DNA from: an uncultured Acidobacteriota bacterium
Lineage (GTDB): Bacteria; Acidobacteriota; Vicinamibacteria; Vicinamibacterales; UBA8438
Length of the DNA: 6,123 bases
Reading direction: 5' to 3'
Assembly: GCA_913043805.1 (NCBI GenBank)
Contig: CAJWMX010000186.1
Span: 1-6,123, forward strand
Position numbers and translations under genes: made by a program. Of this stretch, positions 1 through 6,046 are shown piece by piece (the first letter of the stretch is position 1; each line of letters starts with the position of its first letter). The notes beneath the pieces were generated by a model that saw nothing but the letters and a program-made list of their open reading frames with translations, searched no databases and was not told the origin of the DNA.

Positions 1-44
1 GACGCCGCGGCCGACTAGCCGAGCGGCTGTGAGATAGTGATCTC
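1..44. other. Upstream edge, possible end of a preceding gene
   Basis: All three forward frames are closed by stops here: TAG at 16-18, TGA at 30-32 and TAG at 35-37. A preceding + strand gene could end at any of them. The first frame would give a C-terminus of Asp-Ala-Ala-Ala-Asp, but five residues cannot identify a gene. I see no clear promoter, terminator or strong Shine-Dalgarno sequence in these 44 bases. ftsY may therefore belong to an operon that begins outside the window. Confidence 0.25.
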
Positions 45-968
45 GTGAGTGTGCTGGAACGTCTCCGGACCGGTCTGCGCCGCTCGACCGACCAACTGGT
101 GGGCCGGTTTGATGGATTGTGGTCTGGCGACGGTGGCCAGCCCGGTGCCTCGCCGGCACCGACGCCGGCCGAGACCCTCGAGGCCCTCGAGGAGTTGCTC
201 ATCGAGGCCGACGTGGGCGTGGCGGCCACCACTCGTCTGGTCGAGGCGGTTCGGCTGCGAGCCGACGAGGGGGACGTGAGGGCCTTGGTCCGTGAAGAGT
301 TGCTCGCGCTCCTGGAGACGGCCGACTTCGAGCCCCCCGCGGAAGCGACACCCCGAGTCGTGCTGGTCGTCGGAGTGAACGGAACGGGCAAGACGACGAC
401 CGTCGGTCGATTGGCGAACCTGCTGACGGCCCAGGGCCAGCGGCCGCTCATTTGCGCGGCCGATACCTTCCGCGCCGCGGCGGTCGAACAGCTCGAGGTG
501 TGGGCCGGCCGGGTGAACGCCGATTTCATACGAGCCAAGCCGGGAGCCGACCCCGCGGCGGTGGTGTTCGACGCGGTCTCCTCGGGCCAGGCCAAGGGGC
601 GGGACGTGGTGCTGGTCGACACCGCGGGCCGCCTGCACACCAGAGCCAACCTGATGGCCGAGCTGAACAAGATTCGACGGGTGGCCGGCCGGGTGGTTGA
701 GGGCGCACCGCACGAGACCTTGCTCGTCCTCGACGCCACCGTGGGCCAGAACGGGTTGCCGCAGGCGCGGGCGTTCCTCCAGACCGCCGGTGTGACCGGT
801 ATCGTGCTGACCAAGCTCGACGGTACGGCCAAAGGGGGAATCGCCGTGGCGATCACGGCCGAGCTTGGAGTGCCGATCAGATACGTCGGGGTTGGCGAAC
901 AGATCGACGACCTGCTGCCGTTCTCCGCGAAGGACTACGTCGACGCGCTCTTCGAGCCGGTCTGGTGA
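45..968 (+). CDS. ftsY: FtsY, signal recognition particle receptor GTPase
   Basis: FtsY is the membrane-associated SRP receptor. It pairs with Ffh through matched GTPase domains and delivers translating ribosomes to the Sec translocon. The 307-residue protein has a helical N domain (about 1-100, with the typical Leu-Glu-Ala-Leu-Glu-Glu-Leu-Leu-Ile-Glu-Ala-Asp stretch at 45-56) followed by the G domain. Visible motifs are P-loop GVNGTGKTTT (110-119), DTFRAAAVEQL (140-150), DTAGR (192-196), DATVGQNGLPQA (230-241), TKLDGTAKGG (256-265) and VGVGEQIDDLLPF (281-293). The DATxGQN and GTAKGG forms are FtsY-like; Ffh has DAMTGQD and GDARGG. There is no long acidic A domain, so this is a minimal FtsY. 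Residues 26-42 form a Gly/Pro/Ala-rich linker. The start is GTG at 45; GTG at 51 is an alternative, and neither has a strong ribosome binding site. The stop overlaps the ribD start as TGATG, implying translational coupling. Confidence 0.97.
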   Translation: MSVLERLRTGLRRSTDQLVGRFDGLWSGDGGQPGASPAPTPAETLEALEELLIEADVGVAATTRLVEAVRLRADEGDVRALVREELLALLETADFEPPAEATPRVVLVVGVNGTGKTTTVGRLANLLTAQGQRPLICAADTFRAAAVEQLEVWAGRVNADFIRAKPGADPAAVVFDAVSSGQAKGRDVVLVDTAGRLHTRANLMAELNKIRRVAGRVVEGAPHETLLVLDATVGQNGLPQARAFLQTAGVTGIVLTKLDGTAKGGIAVAITAELGVPIRYVGVGEQIDDLLPFSAKDYVDALFEPVW

Positions 969-2050
969 TGACCGACCAGGACTGGATGGCCCGCGCGCTC
1001 GAACTGGCCGCGCGCGGGCGGGGGGCCACGAGTCCCAATCCGATGGTTGGCGCGGTGGTCGTGCGCGACGACGTCGTGCTCGGCGAGGGCTACCACGCGC
1101 GGGCCGGCGAGCGTCATGCCGAGGTGGTGGCCCTCGACGCCGCCGGAGACACCGCTCGAGGCGCCACGCTCTATTGCACGCTGGAGCCCTGCTCGCATAC
1201 TGGCCGGACGCCGCCGTGCGCGCACCGTATCGTGGCCGACGGGGTCGCGCGGGTGGTGGTTGCCGCCGAGGACCCGAATCCCAGGGTGGATGGCGCGGGG
1301 TTCGCGATCCTGCGGGCCGGCGGGATCGAGGTCGTGACCGGTGTTCTGCGTGGGCCGGCTCGGCGACTGAACGAGGGGTTCTTCACCGTCCAGGAGAAAG
1401 GGCGTCCCTTCGTCACGCTCAAGGCGGCGGTCAGCCAGGATGGACGGATCGCTACAGCGCCCGGGACCCGAACACCGTTGACCGGAGCCGCGGCGCAGCA
1501 CCACGCCCATCGGGTGAGGGCCGAGGTCGACGCCATCGTCGTCGGCTCGGAGACGGTGCTCGTCGACGATCCGATCCTGACGGCTCGAGGCCACCACGAA
1601 CGGCGACGGCCGCTGGTCCGCGTCGTGTTCGACACCCGTCTTCGCACGCCTCCCGCGGCTCGATTGCTGCAGACACGCGCTGAGGGCCCGGTCGTCGTGG
1701 TGTCGACCCGAGGTGCGTGCGATATGGCGCCCGAACGGGCCGCGGCGCTCGAGCACGCTGGAGCACGGCTCGTCCGGTTGTCCCGGAGGGACCCGGCCGA
1801 GGCGATGCGTCGGTTGGTCGATCTCGACGTCTGCACGGTCCTGCTCGAGGGCGGGGCCCTGATGTATCGTGCGTGCTGGGCGGCCCGCGTCGTCGATCGG
1901 CTCCGCCTCTACGTGGCGCCGACGCTGCTCGGTCGTGGCGGCGTCGGGTGGTGGCCCGATCACTGGAGGAGCCTGGCTCGCCTCGGGTGGCGCGACGTGG
2001 GGTTGGGTTCTGACGTGCTGATGGAGAGCGATGTTCAACGGATTGATTGA
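968..2050 (+). CDS. ribD: RibD, bifunctional deaminase/reductase of riboflavin synthesis
   Basis: RibD carries out the second and third steps of riboflavin synthesis. It deaminates 2,5-diamino-6-ribosylamino-pyrimidinone 5'-phosphate, then reduces the ribosyl side chain with NADPH. The 360-residue protein (from ATG 968) is close to the usual length for the bifunctional enzyme. The N-terminal deaminase domain (about 1-145) has the zinc site: His-Ala-Glu-Val early on, then CTLEPCSHTGRTPPC, which holds the two zinc Cys ligands (PC...C spacing), and the following AEDPNP. The C-terminal reductase domain begins near PFVTLKAAVSQDGRIA and contains DAIVVGSETVLVDDPILTAR, then LLEGG and VDRLRLYVAPTLLG. 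GTG at 965 is an alternative start one codon upstream; ATG 968 is preferred because it forms TGATG with the ftsY stop. There is no own Shine-Dalgarno, so translation probably depends on re-initiation after ftsY. Its 3' end overlaps ribE by 20 bases. Confidence 0.96.
   Translation: MTDQDWMARALELAARGRGATSPNPMVGAVVVRDDVVLGEGYHARAGERHAEVVALDAAGDTARGATLYCTLEPCSHTGRTPPCAHRIVADGVARVVVAAEDPNPRVDGAGFAILRAGGIEVVTGVLRGPARRLNEGFFTVQEKGRPFVTLKAAVSQDGRIATAPGTRTPLTGAAAQHHAHRVRAEVDAIVVGSETVLVDDPILTARGHHERRRPLVRVVFDTRLRTPPAARLLQTRAEGPVVVVSTRGACDMAPERAAALEHAGARLVRLSRRDPAEAMRRLVDLDVCTVLLEGGALMYRACWAARVVDRLRLYVAPTLLGRGGVGWWPDHWRSLARLGWRDVGLGSDVLMESDVQRID
2023..2026 (+). promoter_or_regulatory. Shine-Dalgarno site for ribE inside ribD
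   Basis: GGAG lies four bases before the ribE ATG at 2031, within the last codons of ribD. The spacing is short but usable. It supports the 2031 start, whose product begins Met-Phe-Asn-Gly-Leu-Ile-Glu as expected for riboflavin synthase. Confidence 0.5.
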
Positions 2051-2669
2051 GGGCGTAGGCGAGGTCGTGGGCCTCGAGGAGATCCCCAAGGGGTGGCGTC
2101 TCTCGGTTGGCGCCGAGGTGGCCTCGGAGCTTGGGTTGGGGGAGAGCATCGCGGTCAATGGCGTCTGCCTGACCGTGGTCGAAAGCGCGACGGGGCGGTT
2201 CGAGGCCGAGATTTCGCCGGAGACGGCCAAGGTCACCAGCCTGGGCCAGTTGAAGGTGGGTGGGGTGGTCAACCTGGAGCGGTCGATGCGGGCAGACACC
2301 CGCGTGGGCGGTCACTTCGTTCAGGGCCACGTGGACGCGACCGGCACCATCGAGGGCATCATCCACGAAGCGGAGTTCCACCGGATCGTCATCGGCTTCC
2401 CCCAGGAGCTGGCCAGCCTGTTCGTCCTCAAAGGGTCGATCGCCGTGGACGGCATCAGTCTGACCGTCGCCTCGCTGGAACGGTCACGATTCGAGGTGCA
2501 GATCATTCCCTTCACGTGGTCGCATACGAACCTCAAGGAGAGCCGGGTCGGCGATACCGTGAATCTGGAGTGCGATATCATCGGAAAGTACGTCCTCCAC
2601 GCGCTCAAGATCGGAGACTTCAACGTGCCCGCCAAGAACGCCGCATCTAACGAAGACCAGCATGGCTGA
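2031..2669 (+). CDS. ribE: Riboflavin synthase, alpha-type
   Basis: This enzyme catalyses the last step of the pathway, dismutating two molecules of 6,7-dimethyl-8-ribityllumazine into riboflavin and 5-amino-6-ribitylamino-uracil. The 212 residues fall in the normal range and show the family's internal duplication into two lumazine-binding barrels. The first (about 1-97) has the N-terminal MFNGLIEGVGEV, then IAVNGVCLTV (40-49). The second (about 98-190) has the matching IAVDGISLTV (137-146). Between them is the signature SMRADTRVGGHFVQGHVD (85-102), and the second barrel ends with VNLECDIIGKYV. The usual Thr at position 3 (MFTGI) is Asn here; Phe2 and the Cys of NGVCLTV are kept. A tail of about 20 residues follows the last helix. 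The gene overlaps ribD by 20 bases and ribBA by 8, so it is almost certainly cotranscribed and coupled. The name ribE is used for the alpha-type synthase; some genomes call it ribC. Confidence 0.97.
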   Translation: MFNGLIEGVGEVVGLEEIPKGWRLSVGAEVASELGLGESIAVNGVCLTVVESATGRFEAEISPETAKVTSLGQLKVGGVVNLERSMRADTRVGGHFVQGHVDATGTIEGIIHEAEFHRIVIGFPQELASLFVLKGSIAVDGISLTVASLERSRFEVQIIPFTWSHTNLKESRVGDTVNLECDIIGKYVLHALKIGDFNVPAKNAASNEDQHG

Positions 2670-3939
2670 GAAGACCGCACGGAAACGCCTCGGGGCTCGC
2701 AAGCGGACGCTTGCGCTGGCGTCCTCGACCCGTGGGCGTGGATTCGCGCCCGTGGAGGAGGCAATTGCCGCCATCCGCGAGGGCAAGATGGTCATCGTTG
2801 TCGACGACGAGGACCGTGAGAACGAGGGTGACTTGACCGTGGCCGCCGAGAAGGTGACCCCGGAGCTCATCAACTTCATGGCGAAGTATGGTCGGGGGCT
2901 CATCTGCCTGCCGATGACCGCCGCGCGGCTGGACGAACTGGAGATCCCGCTACAGGTGGAACGGAACACCTCGAAGTTCGATACGGCCTTTTGCGTGTCG
3001 ATCGAGGCCAAGGAGCGGACGACCACCGGGATCTCCGCGGCTGACCGCGCGGTCACCGCTCAGGTGGCGGCCGATCCGTCGACGACCGGGGCCGACCTGA
3101 CCCGCCCGGGGCACATGTTCCCGCTGCGGGCGCGCGATGGTGGCGTGTTGGTTCGGGCCGGGCAGACCGAGGCGGCGGTGGATCTGGCGCGTATTGCCGG
3201 ACTTCAGCCCGCCGGTGTGATCTGCGAGATCATGAATGAGGACGGCACCATGGCCAGGGTGCCCGAACTGCGGCGCTTCGCTCGCAAGCACAAGCTGGTC
3301 ATGATCACGATCGCCGACCTCATCAAGTACCGCATGAGTCACGAGCGTCTGGTGCGGCGGGCGGCGGCTTCGAAGCTGCCGACCGAGTACGGAGATTTCG
3401 AGCTCGTGGCATTCGAAAGCGTGGTCAACGGCGAGACTCACTTGGCGCTGGTGCGTGGCGAGCTGGGTGATGGCGAAGATGTCCTGGTGCGCGTCCATTC
3501 CCAGTGCGTGACCGGGGAGGTCTTCCACTCGGCGCGGTGCGATTGCGGTCCCCAGCTCCACACCGCCATGGCGCGGATCTCGAAGGAAGGGAGAGGCGTG
3601 CTCCTCTATCTCAACCAGGAGGGGCGCGGCATCGGCTTGACCAACAAGATCAGGGCCTATCACCTTCAAGATCAGGGACTCGACACGGTCGAGGCGAACG
3701 AGCGTCTCGGCTTCCAGCCGGACCAGCGCGACTACGGGATCGGAGCCCAGATTCTGAGTGACCTGGGCGTCCGGAGCATGCGCCTGCTGACCAATAATCC
3801 GCGGAAGTTCGTCGGGCTGGAGGGGTATGGGTTGTCGGTCTCGGCGACCCTCGCGCTCGAGGTGCCCACTACCGGTTTGGCCCGCACCTATCTGCAGACC
3901 AAGAAGGCCAAGCTCGGTCACACGTTGAAGTCCGTGTAG
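2662..3939 (+). CDS. ribBA: RibBA, DHBP synthase / GTP cyclohydrolase II fusion
   Basis: This fusion makes both precursors of riboflavin. The RibB domain (about 28-228) forms 3,4-dihydroxy-2-butanone 4-phosphate from ribulose 5-phosphate; the RibA domain (about 232-425) opens GTP. RibB motifs are VDDEDRENEGDL (47-58), TTGISAADRA (121-130), RPGHMFPLRA (148-157) and CEIMNEDGTMARVPE (188-202). RibA motifs are RVHSQC (277-282), the zinc cysteines Cys282, Cys293 and Cys295, QEGRGIGL (319-326), DTVEAN (341-346), DQRDYG (354-359), LTNNPRK (376-382) and the C-terminal YLQTKKAKLGH. Aligned without gaps to E. coli RibA numbering as I remember it (offset 228), catalytic Asp126 and Arg128 are Asp354 and Arg356. 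Two oddities: the RibB metal-ligand His of GHTEA is Gln168, and the Glu of RVHSE is Gln281. Residues 1-27 are a basic extension before the usual domain start. ATG 2662 overlaps the ribE stop by 8 bases; GTG 2752 would start inside the first conserved helix. Confidence 0.96.
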   Translation: MAEKTARKRLGARKRTLALASSTRGRGFAPVEEAIAAIREGKMVIVVDDEDRENEGDLTVAAEKVTPELINFMAKYGRGLICLPMTAARLDELEIPLQVERNTSKFDTAFCVSIEAKERTTTGISAADRAVTAQVAADPSTTGADLTRPGHMFPLRARDGGVLVRAGQTEAAVDLARIAGLQPAGVICEIMNEDGTMARVPELRRFARKHKLVMITIADLIKYRMSHERLVRRAAASKLPTEYGDFELVAFESVVNGETHLALVRGELGDGEDVLVRVHSQCVTGEVFHSARCDCGPQLHTAMARISKEGRGVLLYLNQEGRGIGLTNKIRAYHLQDQGLDTVEANERLGFQPDQRDYGIGAQILSDLGVRSMRLLTNNPRKFVGLEGYGLSVSATLALEVPTTGLARTYLQTKKAKLGHTLKSV

Positions 3940-3950
3940 CCCAACCCGGT

Positions 3951-3980
3951 TTGACAGCGCGTCTCTACGCCCGTTAGCAT
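3951..3980 (+). promoter_or_regulatory. Predicted sigma70-type promoter for ffh
   Basis: A perfect -35 hexamer TTGACA (3951-3956) is followed after 18 bases by TAGCAT (3975-3980), a 4/6 match to TATAAT; TTAGCA with 17-base spacing is the alternative reading. The stretch after it is much more AT-rich than the surrounding genes. Transcription would begin near 3986-3988, leaving a leader of about 55 bases before the ffh ATG. The match is seen in the sequence; activity is inferred. Confidence 0.6.
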
Positions 3981-4010
3981 AAACGGTTGTATTTGAACCG
4001 CTTAAGCTAA
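3974..4010. repeat. Imperfect inverted repeat over the ffh -10 region
   Basis: The left arm TTAGCATAAACGGTT (3974-3988) and right arm AACCGCTTAAGCTAA (3996-4010) are reverse complements at 13 of 15 positions, separated by the 7-base GTATTTG. The two outer blocks (TTAGC/GCTAA) and inner blocks (CGGTT/AACCG) are perfect; both mismatches flank the matching TAA/TTA core in between. The repeat starts on the predicted -10 element and covers the likely transcription start. That is the usual position of a repressor operator. It is not followed by a T-run on either strand, so an intrinsic terminator is unlikely. Confidence 0.65.
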
Positions 4011-4022
4011 GAAAACGCGGTT
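3996..4022 (+). repeat. Alternative hairpin in the ffh leader
   Basis: AACCGC (3996-4001) pairs perfectly with GCGGTT (4017-4022) across a 15-base loop that contains the palindrome GCTTAAGC split at its edge. This helix uses the same AACCG segment that pairs with CGGTT (3984-3988), so the two structures exclude each other in one RNA. It ends six bases before the weak GAGAG ribosome binding site at 4028-4032. A 6-bp stem could arise by chance; a leader role is only a possibility. Confidence 0.3.
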
Positions 4023-4041
4023 CGTCCGAGAGACAGCGCCC

Positions 4042-5409
4042 ATGTTTGCCTCACTCAGCGAGCGTCTTCAGGAGGTCTTCGCCTCCGTCAGACGCGAGTC
4101 GCGCCTCACCCCGGAGGCGGTCGAGACGGCACTGCGTGAAATTCGCATGGCCTTGCTCGAGGCCGACGTCAACTTCAAGGTCGTCAAGGCATTCGTCGAC
4201 CGAGTGCGTGATCGCGCGGTCGATCGTGAAGTGCTGGACAGCTTGACGCCGACCCAGCAGGTCGTCGCCATCGTGCGTGATGAGCTGCGAGTGTTGCTCG
4301 GCGATGGGCCCGCGGGGTTGTCGGCCAGCCAGCAGCGACCCCAGGTCGTGCTGCTGCTCGGCCTGCAGGGGGCCGGCAAGACCACCACGACGGTGAAGCT
4401 GGCGCACTGGCTGAAGCGACAGGGACGTCACCCGATCGTCGTCTCGACCGACGTCCGGCGGCCTGCGGCGATCGAACAGCTGAGCGTGCTGGCCTCGGAC
4501 GCGGGAGTCCGGGTGCATGAGCCCGATTCGGAGACGGAGGTGGTGGCCCGCGCCGAGGGGGCCGTGACGGCCGGCCGGGAGATGGGCTTTGATGTCGTCC
4601 TCGTCGACACCGCCGGTCGATTGCATATTGACGACGACCTGATGGGGGAGCTCGAAGCGCTCAAGACGTCTCTCACTCCGTCGGACCTGCTGTATGTCGC
4701 CGACGCTATGACGGGGCAGGATGCCATCAAGAGCGCGGGTGAGTTCAACCGTCGACTCGGGATCAGTGGCGTCGTGCTGTCGAAGATGGATGGCGACGCC
4801 CGGGGTGGCGCCGCGCTGTCGGTCGTCTCGGTCGTCGGCGTGCCCGTCACCTTCATCGGCGACGGGGAACGCCTCGAGGACCTGCAGCCGTTTCATCCCG
4901 ACCGCCTGGTGTCCCGGATGCTCGGGATGGGCGACGTGCTGTCGTTGGTCGAGAAAGCCGAGCAGGCCGTCAGCCAGGAGGACGCGGCCAGACTCGAGAA
5001 GAAGATTCGGCGGAACGAGTTCACGCTACAGGACATGCGCGACCAGCTCGCCACGGTCTCGAAGATGGGGCCGCTCGACAAGATCACGGAGTTGATCCCG
5101 GGCATGAGCCAGATGGCGTCTCGGATGCCGGATGGCGCCGAAGTTGATCCGAAGGCGCTCAAGCAGACTATGGCGATCATCGATTCGATGACGCGTCGCG
5201 AGCGCGCGCACTATCAGATCATCGACGGCAGCCGCCGGCGACGGATTGCGGGCGGCAGTGGCACGACGGTGCAGGAAGTCAACCGTCTGCTCAAGCAGTT
5301 CATGGACATGCGAAAGATGCTCCGGGCGGTGGGCGGAGGGTCGCGGTTGCGACGTAAGAAAGGCGGCCGTCGCCGTCCGCCGGCGGGTATGCGGTTTCCG
5401 ATGGGGTAG
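4042..5409 (+). CDS. ffh: Ffh, signal recognition particle GTPase (SRP54)
   Basis: Ffh binds 4.5S RNA, captures signal sequences emerging from the ribosome and docks with FtsY at the membrane. The 455-residue protein has the full N, G and M domains. The N domain is about 1-95. The G domain has P-loop GLQGAGKTTTTVKLA (107-121), TDVRRPAAIEQL (136-147), DTAGRLH (189-195), DAMTGQDA (221-228), SKMDGDARGGAALS (247-260) and GDGERLEDLQPFHPDR (273-288). The methionine-rich M domain starts near 325 (FTLQDMRDQL) and includes the RNA-binding stretch GSRRRRIAGGSGTTVQEVNRLLKQF (396-420, split motif positions) and a strongly basic Gly/Arg tail ending in FPMG. The guanine-specificity TKxD motif reads SKMD here. 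ATG 4042 gives the expected N-terminus and follows a weak GAGAG. It has its own promoter and inverted repeat upstream, and rpsP follows after 38 bases. Confidence 0.98.
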   Translation: MFASLSERLQEVFASVRRESRLTPEAVETALREIRMALLEADVNFKVVKAFVDRVRDRAVDREVLDSLTPTQQVVAIVRDELRVLLGDGPAGLSASQQRPQVVLLLGLQGAGKTTTTVKLAHWLKRQGRHPIVVSTDVRRPAAIEQLSVLASDAGVRVHEPDSETEVVARAEGAVTAGREMGFDVVLVDTAGRLHIDDDLMGELEALKTSLTPSDLLYVADAMTGQDAIKSAGEFNRRLGISGVVLSKMDGDARGGAALSVVSVVGVPVTFIGDGERLEDLQPFHPDRLVSRMLGMGDVLSLVEKAEQAVSQEDAARLEKKIRRNEFTLQDMRDQLATVSKMGPLDKITELIPGMSQMASRMPDGAEVDPKALKQTMAIIDSMTRRERAHYQIIDGSRRRRIAGGSGTTVQEVNRLLKQFMDMRKMLRAVGGGSRLRRKKGGRRRPPAGMRFPMG

Positions 5410-5410
5410 G

Positions 5411-5426
5411 GCCAGCCAGGACTGGC
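5411..5426 (+). repeat. Small hairpin between ffh and rpsP
   Basis: GCCAG (5411-5415) and CTGGC (5422-5426) form a 5-bp stem with a 6-base loop immediately after the ffh stop. No T-run follows, so it is unlikely to terminate transcription. It might stabilise an RNA end or be chance. Confidence 0.3.
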
Positions 5427-5431
5427 AAGCG

Positions 5432-5438
5432 AGGAGAG
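5432..5438 (+). promoter_or_regulatory. Strong ribosome binding site for rpsP
   Basis: AGGAGAG sits 9 bases before the rpsP ATG at 5448 and is the best Shine-Dalgarno match in the window. A strong site suits a ribosomal protein gene and contrasts with the weak sites before ftsY and ffh. Confidence 0.7.
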
Positions 5439-5447
5439 AAACACGGG

Positions 5448-5777
5448 ATGTTGACCATTCGATTGAGTCGTGTCGGAACGACGAAACGGCCGTTTTATCG
5501 GGTCGTGGTGGTGGAGTCCAGCGCACCGCGGGACGGACGGTTCAAGGAGTTGCTGGGGCACTATGATCCGCGGACCGATCCCGAGATGCTGGACGTGGAC
5601 TACGACCGCCTGAGCCACTGGACCGACAACGGGGCGCGAATGTCCGATACCGTCCGCACCCTCGTGGCACGGCATCCGAAACCTGAGGTGGCAGAGGCGG
5701 ATGAGACCCCGGAGACCGCCGCGGCGCCGGCGGCCGAGGCGGGCGACGGCGAGGACCAGGCCCAGGTGACGACATGA
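5448..5777 (+). CDS. rpsP: 30S ribosomal protein bS16
   Basis: bS16 is a small-subunit protein needed for 30S assembly. The 109 residues start with the family signature: MLTIRLSRVG, then TKRPFYRVVVVESSAPRDGRF (12-32, read as separate blocks), LLGHYDPR (35-42), and the closing WTDNGARMSDTVRTLV (58-73). This core of about 75 residues matches the normal protein. After it comes a tail of about 33 residues (77-109), rich in Ala, Glu and Asp and almost free of basic residues. Such tails occur in bS16 of some phyla, but their role is not something I can read from the sequence. The stop overlaps the khpA start as ATGA, so the two are likely coupled. The position after ffh and before khpA and rimM is the common bacterial arrangement. 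Confidence 0.97.
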   Translation: MLTIRLSRVGTTKRPFYRVVVVESSAPRDGRFKELLGHYDPRTDPEMLDVDYDRLSHWTDNGARMSDTVRTLVARHPKPEVAEADETPETAAAPAAEAGDGEDQAQVTT

Positions 5778-6013
5778 GCCGGGCCCGCGACGTCGTGGAG
5801 GTGATCGGTCGGGCGTTGGCCGATGAACCGGACGCGGTGTCGGTCACCGAGGGCGATGGGCACGAGGGCACCCGTGTCGAGCTGAGCACGACCGGACAGG
5901 ACCTTGGACGGATGATCGGACGCCAGGGGCGCACCGCATCGTCGATCCGGGCGCTGGCCGAGCTCGCCGCCGACGCCGAAGGACGCCGGGTGACGGTCGA
6001 CTTCGTCGATTGA
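5774..6013 (+). CDS. khpA: KhpA, KH-domain RNA-binding protein
   Basis: This 79-residue protein is a single KH domain of the YlqC/KhpA family. The RNA-binding GxxG loop is clear: RMIGRQGRTASSIRAL (46-61, GxxG at 49-52), preceded by a beta strand (about 31-40) and followed by a helix and the final strand RRVTVDFVD. In Gram-positive bacteria KhpA pairs with KhpB and binds many RNAs, affecting cell division and cell-size control. Its gene is widely found between rpsP and rimM, as here. The 4-base overlap with rpsP indicates coupled translation, so it would be made along with the ribosomal protein. The length is normal for the family. Confidence 0.93.
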   Translation: MSRARDVVEVIGRALADEPDAVSVTEGDGHEGTRVELSTTGQDLGRMIGRQGRTASSIRALAELAADAEGRRVTVDFVD

Positions 6014-6046
6014 TCACCTGCCCGTTCGGGTTCCGCCCTCGACGGC

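Noticed and set aside
865..1683. Forward open frame of 272 codons overlapping ftsY and ribD
   Set aside because: Its product is dominated by Arg and Gly from out-of-frame GC-rich codons; the ribD frame explains the region.
935..2299. Long minus-strand open frame (454 codons) opposite ribD and ribE
   Set aside because: It lies fully antisense to well-recognised genes, shows no family motifs, and has the Arg/Pro/His-rich composition expected of a shadow frame in GC-rich DNA.
2950..3921. Minus-strand open frame (323 codons) opposite ribBA
   Set aside because: It is antisense to a confidently identified gene, with no recognisable domain and no promoter or ribosome binding site of note.
3974..4010. 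Intrinsic terminator for the rib operon
   Set aside because: The stem is AT-rich with two mismatches and is followed by GAAAAC rather than a T-run; no T-run is present on the other strand either.
3940..4041. 4.5S RNA or other small RNA gene next to ffh
   Set aside because: The stretch is too short, and I see no GGAA-tetraloop stem typical of SRP RNA; promoter and dyad account for it better.
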